DNA of 42,946 bases from a virus: positions 1 to 42,946 of IMG/VR virus record IMGVR_UViG_3300032315_001764; one strand, written 5' to 3'. Both the position numbers and the translations under genes were made by a program. The notes under the pieces were generated by a model, which had not been told where the DNA came from, ran no database searches, and saw only the letters and a list, made by a program, of their open reading frames with translations. Positions within the stretch are counted from its first letter, which is position 1. Each line of letters opens with the position of its first letter. This document shows positions 39,267-42,946 of the stretch, piece after piece.

Positions 39267-40179
39267 GAACAACGAAAATACTTGACGCTCCGTTGGGAAA
39301 TGACATATCAGTGTGGACCTCCACTCCACACGAAGAACAGGTTTTAACCAATTCTTTTACACCAAAAGTCATTTTACCAACAGCGGCATTTAAAAACTGA
39401 AATGAAATATCATCAAGTGATTCAAATTCTACTAATTTAGCTTTAATTCCCTCATAAGTAATAGTATTTCTACCATTTAACATAAATGGAATAATCTTTA
39501 AGAACGCAAGGTTTGGAGTTCTCTTTTCGTTATTTTCTTTGATGATGTACTCAGCAAATGATTTTTGTAGACCAATATTTGGTGGGGTTAATTCAAACTG
39601 TTTATTGTTGATAGTTATAAAAAAGAAAGAGTTTTTACCTCTATCATAGAAAGAATCTAATTTTTCATCAATTGGATGAAATTTAAAGTTCATTCTTTTT
39701 AACTCAATTGAGTTCTCAGTTCCACAAGAACATTTTACATTGACAGATAAAGCATTTCCTTGTTGGAAAGTTAATTCTCTGATTAGGAAAATTAGATATA
39801 GTCTATCTTGGTCTTTTACATCAAGATAAGTGCCCATTTTTCCATCTGGATATTTAACTCTGACACAAGCTTGGAGCATATCGTTCATTTTCTCAACTAT
39901 ATCATAAAAGTTATTATCATCAACCATTGAATACGATTGAATTTCTTTGACTTGTGCGGCTCTCACCATAAAAGTTGTTCCTTGTGGATAGAATTTACCA
40001 CATGGAAGTTCTTTTATATCAAAGGAAAGAAATTGTAAATCAGTTGTTCTTGTTCCAGTTGTTTGATTAGTTGGCACTATATTATCAAAAAAACCACCGG
40101 TCGTTTTATCGCCAGATGATTCTAATGAATCTATGTGTTGCTTCAGATATTCTTCTTCTGACATGCTATTTTTAGACAT
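39235..40179 (-). CDS. gp26-like baseplate hub/assembly protein with two Cys pairs
   Basis: Residues about 50-160 follow the T4 baseplate-protein (gp26-like) pattern: IKELPCGKFYPQGTTFMVRA, DMLQACVRVKYPDG, LYLIFLIRELTFQQGNALSV. KCSCGTENSIEL then supplies a first CxC pair. A second pair, CSSCGVEVHTDMSF, lies near residue 282; together they may bind zinc. At 314 aa it is longer than T4 gp26 (208 aa). It converges on the sheath and is divergent from the tube gene, inside the tail cluster. Probable role: baseplate hub assembly or tape-measure chaperoning. Confidence 0.75.
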   Translation of the reverse strand: MSKNSMSEEEYLKQHIDSLESSGDKTTGGFFDNIVPTNQTTGTRTTDLQFLSFDIKELPCGKFYPQGTTFMVRAAQVKEIQSYSMVDDNNFYDIVEKMNDMLQACVRVKYPDGKMGTYLDVKDQDRLYLIFLIRELTFQQGNALSVNVKCSCGTENSIELKRMNFKFHPIDEKLDSFYDRGKNSFFFITINNKQFELTPPNIGLQKSFAEYIIKENNEKRTPNLAFLKIIPFMLNGRNTITYEGIKAKLVEFESLDDISFQFLNAAVGKMTFGVKELVKTCSSCGVEVHTDMSFPNGASSIFVVHDAFETFIKK

Positions 40180-40202
40180 AATAATTAGTTATTTTTTATA
40201 GG

Positions 40203-40212
40203 TTATATATAC
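40203..40212 (-). promoter_or_regulatory. TATATATA promoter-like element for the gp26-like gene
   Basis: GTATATATAA on the minus strand, 23 bases upstream of the ATG at 40179. Confidence 0.35.
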
Positions 40213-40249
40213 TTATATCAGAACTTCCTTGTTATGTTCATACATTTAG

Positions 40250-40280
40250 AAAAAAATGACTTTTTTTAATTGATATATAA
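40250..40280 (+). promoter_or_regulatory. Tail-tube promoter-like region with AAAAAATGACTTTTT
   Basis: AAAAAATGACTTTTTTT at about 40251-40267, five bases, then ATATATAA (40273-40280). The ATG is 74 bases downstream, leaving a long AT-rich untranslated leader. The same upstream element precedes the gene starting at 21629. Confidence 0.45.
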
Positions 40281-40354
40281 TAGAGACAAAAAGAATTAGA
40301 ATATATAAATTATAATTAGGTCAAACTAGTTATTCAAAAAATAATATAAATAAG

Positions 40355-40978
40355 ATGCCATTGCCACATTTTACACAATTGCAAATGACCGGTTCTCCAG
40401 GGGGTCCAGGTACTCAGCCTCAAGAGCCAGTATATATGAATTTATTTGAGATAACATTCGTGTTACCTACAATTTTACAAGCTCAGGGTAGAGATCCTGT
40501 GTTACTTTTACAACAAGCTAAAAATTTTGATTTGAGTGTTACTAACAAGGATATTGCATCTAGTAACCAACGTTTCAAATATTCAACTCGTGAATTCTTG
40601 AATGCTGGTCCTGATAAATCTTCTGGTGAATTTAACATTAAATTCAACGTCAACGTGAATAGTCAAGGTTCTATGGAAACATGGAACACTTTAAGAGCTT
40701 GGTACGATTTGGCTTGGAATTCACAAAATGGTTATCTTCATTACAAGGCTGATATGATTGGAACAGTTATTGTGAATCAGCATGATAAAAAAGGTCTAGT
40801 TTTAAGAAGAGTTACTTTCCAAAACTGTCAATTGTCATCCGTTTCTTCTCCTAGCTTAGATTGGGGTGGTCAAGGTATATGGGAAGACTGTGATGCTAAA
40901 TTTGTATTTGATTATTGGATTGACGAGTACATTGATAATAACTTCACCATTCAACCTCCATTTGTTGCAGGTTACTAA
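40355..40978 (+). CDS. Tail tube protein (gp19-like)
   Basis: A 207-aa protein with the tube fold order: N-terminal YMNLFEITFVLPTIL, the loop region, NIKFNVNVNSQGSMETWNTL with the conserved Trp, LRRVTFQNCQLSSVSSPSLD, and the last strand DCDAKFVFDYWIDEY, matching gp19's ..LALDYW ending. T4 gp19 is 163 aa; the extra residues are N-terminal (Pro/Gly-rich GSPGGPGTQPQEP) and in loops. It is on the same strand as the sheath, with the gp26-like pair between them on the other strand. A strong terminator follows within 30 bases. Confidence 0.9.
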   Translation: MPLPHFTQLQMTGSPGGPGTQPQEPVYMNLFEITFVLPTILQAQGRDPVLLLQQAKNFDLSVTNKDIASSNQRFKYSTREFLNAGPDKSSGEFNIKFNVNVNSQGSMETWNTLRAWYDLAWNSQNGYLHYKADMIGTVIVNQHDKKGLVLRRVTFQNCQLSSVSSPSLDWGGQGIWEDCDAKFVFDYWIDEYIDNNFTIQPPFVAGY

Positions 40979-40994
40979 TAAAAGTAAAAATCAA

Positions 40995-41040
40995 AAAAAA
41001 CCGATAAGATTTTTTCTTATCGGTTTTTTTAATATATAAT
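40995..41040 (+). terminator. Terminator followed at once by a promoter motif
   Basis: Stem CCGATAAGA / TCTTATCGG with a TTTTT loop and A/T flanks (40995-41029) ends the tube transcript. Its T-run merges into TTAATATATAAT (41029-41040), the likely promoter of the next unit. Confidence 0.88.
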
Positions 41041-41197
41041 AATAAAATTTAACATCGGCAGCTGCGAAGGCGCAACGGTTGTAAATAAAAACTAACCAAT
41101 CTATTTCGGAGATAAAAGTGAAAAAACACAACGTGTAAATAAGACTAAAAGAATTAGACTATTAAAATTGAAATACACTTAAAAAATAAATTAAATT
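41041..41197 (+). ncRNA. Long 5' leader with GC-rich patch; candidate structured RNA
   Basis: About 150 bases lie between the promoter motif and the ATG at 41198 with no open frame starting at ATG. Bases 41054-41080 (CATCGGCAGCTGCGAAGGCG and following) are about two-thirds G+C in a very AT-rich genome. TGCG-AAGG-CGCA makes a small hairpin. A near-repeat occurs twice: CAACGGTTGTAAATAA at 41073 and CAACGTGTAAATAA at 41129. It could be a regulatory leader, a small RNA or a binding site. Nothing identifies a known riboswitch class. Confidence 0.35.
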
Positions 41198-41572
41198 ATG
41201 AAATATTTAAAACTATTTGAAAATTTTGAACAACCAGAAGGAACTGGAAAAGATACCGCTTGGGAGGTGGAAGTTGATGGTGAGACTGTAAAAGTAACAT
41301 TGGCTGATGTTATGAATTATCTTGATGATTTGGTTGAGATAGAACCTGAGGAATTAAAACATCTTTTAATTGATGTTGAAAGAGATCCAAAGAGAGTTGG
41401 TGCTGCTGATTTATCATATCCTATTATTTTAGTTTCGAGTGGTGAAGAATATACTTCTATAATAGATGGACAACACAGAGTTGTTAAAGCTCTTAGAGAT
41501 GGTGTTCCAGTTAAAGCTAGAATACTAGATTTAGATAATGCTCCTGAAAAGTTCAAGGCTGTTTTTGGATAA
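41198..41572 (+). CDS. ParB-like domain protein with leader
   Basis: Begins MKYLKLFENFEQPEG, a clear leader. Residues about 65-124 match a ParB/sulfiredoxin-like fold: LSYPIILVSSGEEYTSIIDG then QHRVVKALRDGVPVKARIL, with the D-G-Q-H-R signature of the nucleotide-binding motif. The family includes ParB CTPases and DndB/Srx-like or small phage ParB proteins. No DNA-binding HTH is present, so it is not a classical partition protein. It is read from the long leader region and lies upstream of gp47. Confidence 0.78.
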   Translation: MKYLKLFENFEQPEGTGKDTAWEVEVDGETVKVTLADVMNYLDDLVEIEPEELKHLLIDVERDPKRVGAADLSYPIILVSSGEEYTSIIDGQHRVVKALRDGVPVKARILDLDNAPEKFKAVFG

Positions 41573-41585
41573 TCTTAAACCAATC

Positions 41586-41609
41586 TTCAATTTTCGACTA
41601 TAAATTGAA
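41586..41609 (+). promoter_or_regulatory. Hairpin upstream of gp47
   Basis: TTCAATTT / AAATTGAA, an 8-bp AT-rich stem with an 8-base loop, 15 bases before the gp47 ATG and with no T-run. It may limit or tune translation rather than end transcription. Confidence 0.35.
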
Positions 41610-41624
41610 AATCATTTCAAATGA

Positions 41625-42734
41625 ATGCGAGTATTTATTACTACTGATTGGCACTTTGGAGTTTATCTTAATAACTTAGATAAGTGGCTCAATATGATGG
41701 AAGATTACTTCCAAAATTTCTTTATACCTTACTTAAAAGAAAATGTTAAACCCGGTGATATTATGGTACATTGTGGTGATCTTTATGATAATCGAACTTC
41801 TATTCCGATTATAGCTTCTTATAAGGCTGAGAAAATATTAACTGAAATATCAAAAATTCTACCAGTTCATTTAATTGTTGGTAATCACGACCTTTGGAAT
41901 AAAGGATCCAATGATGTTAATTCAGTTCGACTTTTTAATTTTGTTGATAATATTCATGTTTATACTGAAACTTCATCTATTCAAGTCTTTGATAACAAGT
42001 TAGTACTTATGCCTTGGGTTGAGAAGAGATTAGATATGATTAAAGAGATTAAGAATAACCCTGGTGATTATCTGTTTTGTCATTCTGATTTGAATGGTTG
42101 TAGAATGCACCTTAATTCAGTTGCTCATCGTAATCCTGACAAAATTGATGTTTTAGAGTTTAAAGGATATAAACACGTATTTTCGGGTCATATTCACATA
42201 CGTGATACACATAATAATTTTACATTTGTGGGATCACCATACCAAATGGACCGTAATGACATGGGCGATCAGAAGGGAATCACAATTCTTGATTTGATTA
42301 CAGGAAAGATTGATTTTGTTCCTAACACACATTCACCGGTATTCAAAAAATTCACCATTAAAGAAGAATCTGATATAGATGAATTAGATACTTTAAAAGA
42401 TACTAAAGATTATATTGATTTGACTATTTCTAATAATTTATTGGTTAATAATAGAAAATTGAGAAGAAAATTAGAGATGTTGTTGACAAGTGGTAATTTT
42501 GCCTCAGTTGAGTATTTGAATGATATTGTTTTGTCGGAAGAAGAAAAAGAAAAAAGTCCTCCAATGACTGAGGAGGAATTACAAGTTTCTATTCAATTAG
42601 ATTATGAGGAATTTATCAGGAAGTATATTATTGACCAGAAATATGAGAATGATAAATTTAAATCAGGTATGATGAAAGAATTTACTGATATTATTCGTGT
42701 TTATAATGAGAGCTATAAAGTAAAAAATGATTAA
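41625..42734 (+). CDS. gp47-like recombination endonuclease subunit (SbcD/Mre11 family)
   Basis: Nuclease subunit of the gp46/gp47 complex that resects DNA ends for recombination-dependent replication. Metal-binding blocks appear in order: TTDWHFG near residue 6, HCGDLYDNR near 49, LIVGNHDLWN near 84, LFCHSDLNG near 150 and FSGHIHIRD near 185. At 369 aa it is close to T4 gp47 (339 aa). The C-terminal 130 residues are a charged capping or partner-binding region. The expected ATPase partner gp46 is not next; a membrane protein gene starts downstream. The ATG at 41625 matches the family start MRVFITTDWH. Confidence 0.92.
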   Translation: MRVFITTDWHFGVYLNNLDKWLNMMEDYFQNFFIPYLKENVKPGDIMVHCGDLYDNRTSIPIIASYKAEKILTEISKILPVHLIVGNHDLWNKGSNDVNSVRLFNFVDNIHVYTETSSIQVFDNKLVLMPWVEKRLDMIKEIKNNPGDYLFCHSDLNGCRMHLNSVAHRNPDKIDVLEFKGYKHVFSGHIHIRDTHNNFTFVGSPYQMDRNDMGDQKGITILDLITGKIDFVPNTHSPVFKKFTIKEESDIDELDTLKDTKDYIDLTISNNLLVNNRKLRRKLEMLLTSGNFASVEYLNDIVLSEEEKEKSPPMTEEELQVSIQLDYEEFIRKYIIDQKYENDKFKSGMMKEFTDIIRVYNESYKVKND

Positions 42735-42856
42735 GTTAGAGAGAGTTTCTAAACACTGAAGGAAAAAAAGTTGAATTGTTTAAAAACTATCCTATATAAA
42801 AATATTTTAATAAAAATTCAATTAAAATATTAATTATCTAGTGTATATATGATTAA

Positions 42857-42868
42857 TTTAATATATAA
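42857..42868 (+). promoter_or_regulatory. TTTAATATATAA promoter-like element
   Basis: Motif copy 16-20 bases before the ATG at 42884. The 149-base gap after gp47 holds nothing else recognised apart from AT-rich sequence and a second weak TATATA at 42844. Confidence 0.4.
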
Positions 42869-42883
42869 ATTAAATTAAAATTT

Positions 42884-42946
42884 ATGTCCGAGATAATTAT
42901 ATTTATACTTATATCCACAGGTACATTAGTATACCTATTTCTAGCC
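42884..42946 (+). CDS. Start of a membrane protein, truncated by window edge
   Basis: The first 21 codons read MSEIIIFILISTGTLVYLFL and continue in frame off the window. They are almost entirely hydrophobic: a probable N-terminal membrane helix or signal anchor. Product unknown. Confidence 0.5.
   Translation, partial: MSEIIIFILISTGTLVYLFLA

Noticed and set aside
39267-39329. GTG-initiated extension of the 82-aa ORF
   Set aside because: Lies wholly inside the gp26-like reading frame with improbable composition; ATG at 39266 is better.
41054-41100. GC-rich patch as a possible tRNA
   Set aside because: No acceptor stem, T-loop consensus or anticodon arm could be drawn.
41625-42734. Possibility that the phosphoesterase at 41.6 kb is a simple phosphatase like that at 7.0 kb
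   Set aside because: Length, block spacing and C-terminal region fit gp47/SbcD rather than the short stand-alone type.

Overview
This window looks like part of the genome of a large, T4-like, contractile-tailed phage (myovirus) of a Bacteroidota host, probably a flavobacterium. Phage identity rests on a gp17-type large terminase, a gp18-type tail sheath, a gp19-type tail tube, a gp26-like baseplate/chaperone protein, a UvsX recombinase, a gp47 (SbcD/Mre11-like) nuclease subunit, a fibre-like protein and several homing endonucleases. The host inference rests on the very AT-rich sequence, the near absence of Shine-Dalgarno sites, signal peptides ending in a flavobacterial-style '..FSQ', and a GluRS closest in layout to Bacteroidota enzymes. 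No tRNA, rRNA, CRISPR array or integrase was seen.

Layout. 1-3.75 kb: the end of a homing endonuclease, then minus-strand operons with a polyphosphate kinase 2, two coupled small proteins, a 301-aa protein and a tiny Thr-rich lipoprotein. 3.8-9.3 kb: unknown proteins, a full-length glutamyl-tRNA synthetase, a metallophosphoesterase and UvsX. 9.4-21.6 kb: fibre-like protein, a remarkable 1094-aa polytopic repeat protein ending in an S74-type domain, a four-gene plus-strand set, then a minus-strand group (DUF3008-like, GNAT-like, isochorismatase-like and Gln-rich proteins) interrupted by an HNH endonuclease gene. 21.7-23.5 kb: two coiled-coil membrane proteins (possible spanin pair), then a HAD phosphatase and a ClpS adaptor. 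23.5-27.9 kb: large terminase broken into two genes by a split intein with a free-standing endonuclease between the halves, and a divergent small-terminase candidate. 27.9-34.6 kb: small unknowns and a three-gene plus-strand cluster. 34.7-41 kb: a giant sheath, the gp26-like pair and the tube. 41-42.9 kb: a possible structured leader RNA, a ParB-like protein, gp47 and the start of a membrane protein.

Three themes stand out. (1) At least a dozen otherwise unrelated proteins, including recognisable enzymes, begin with the same short amphipathic leader, roughly M-K-x-I-K-x-F-(N)-E. It resembles the capsid-targeting sequence of T4 internal proteins and suggests a large set of proteins packaged in the head and injected. 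(2) The terminase is a 'fractured gene' that must be rebuilt by protein trans-splicing. (3) Nearly every transcription unit is preceded by TAATATATA or a close variant, often only about five bases from the ATG, suggesting a phage-specific promoter and leaderless mRNAs.
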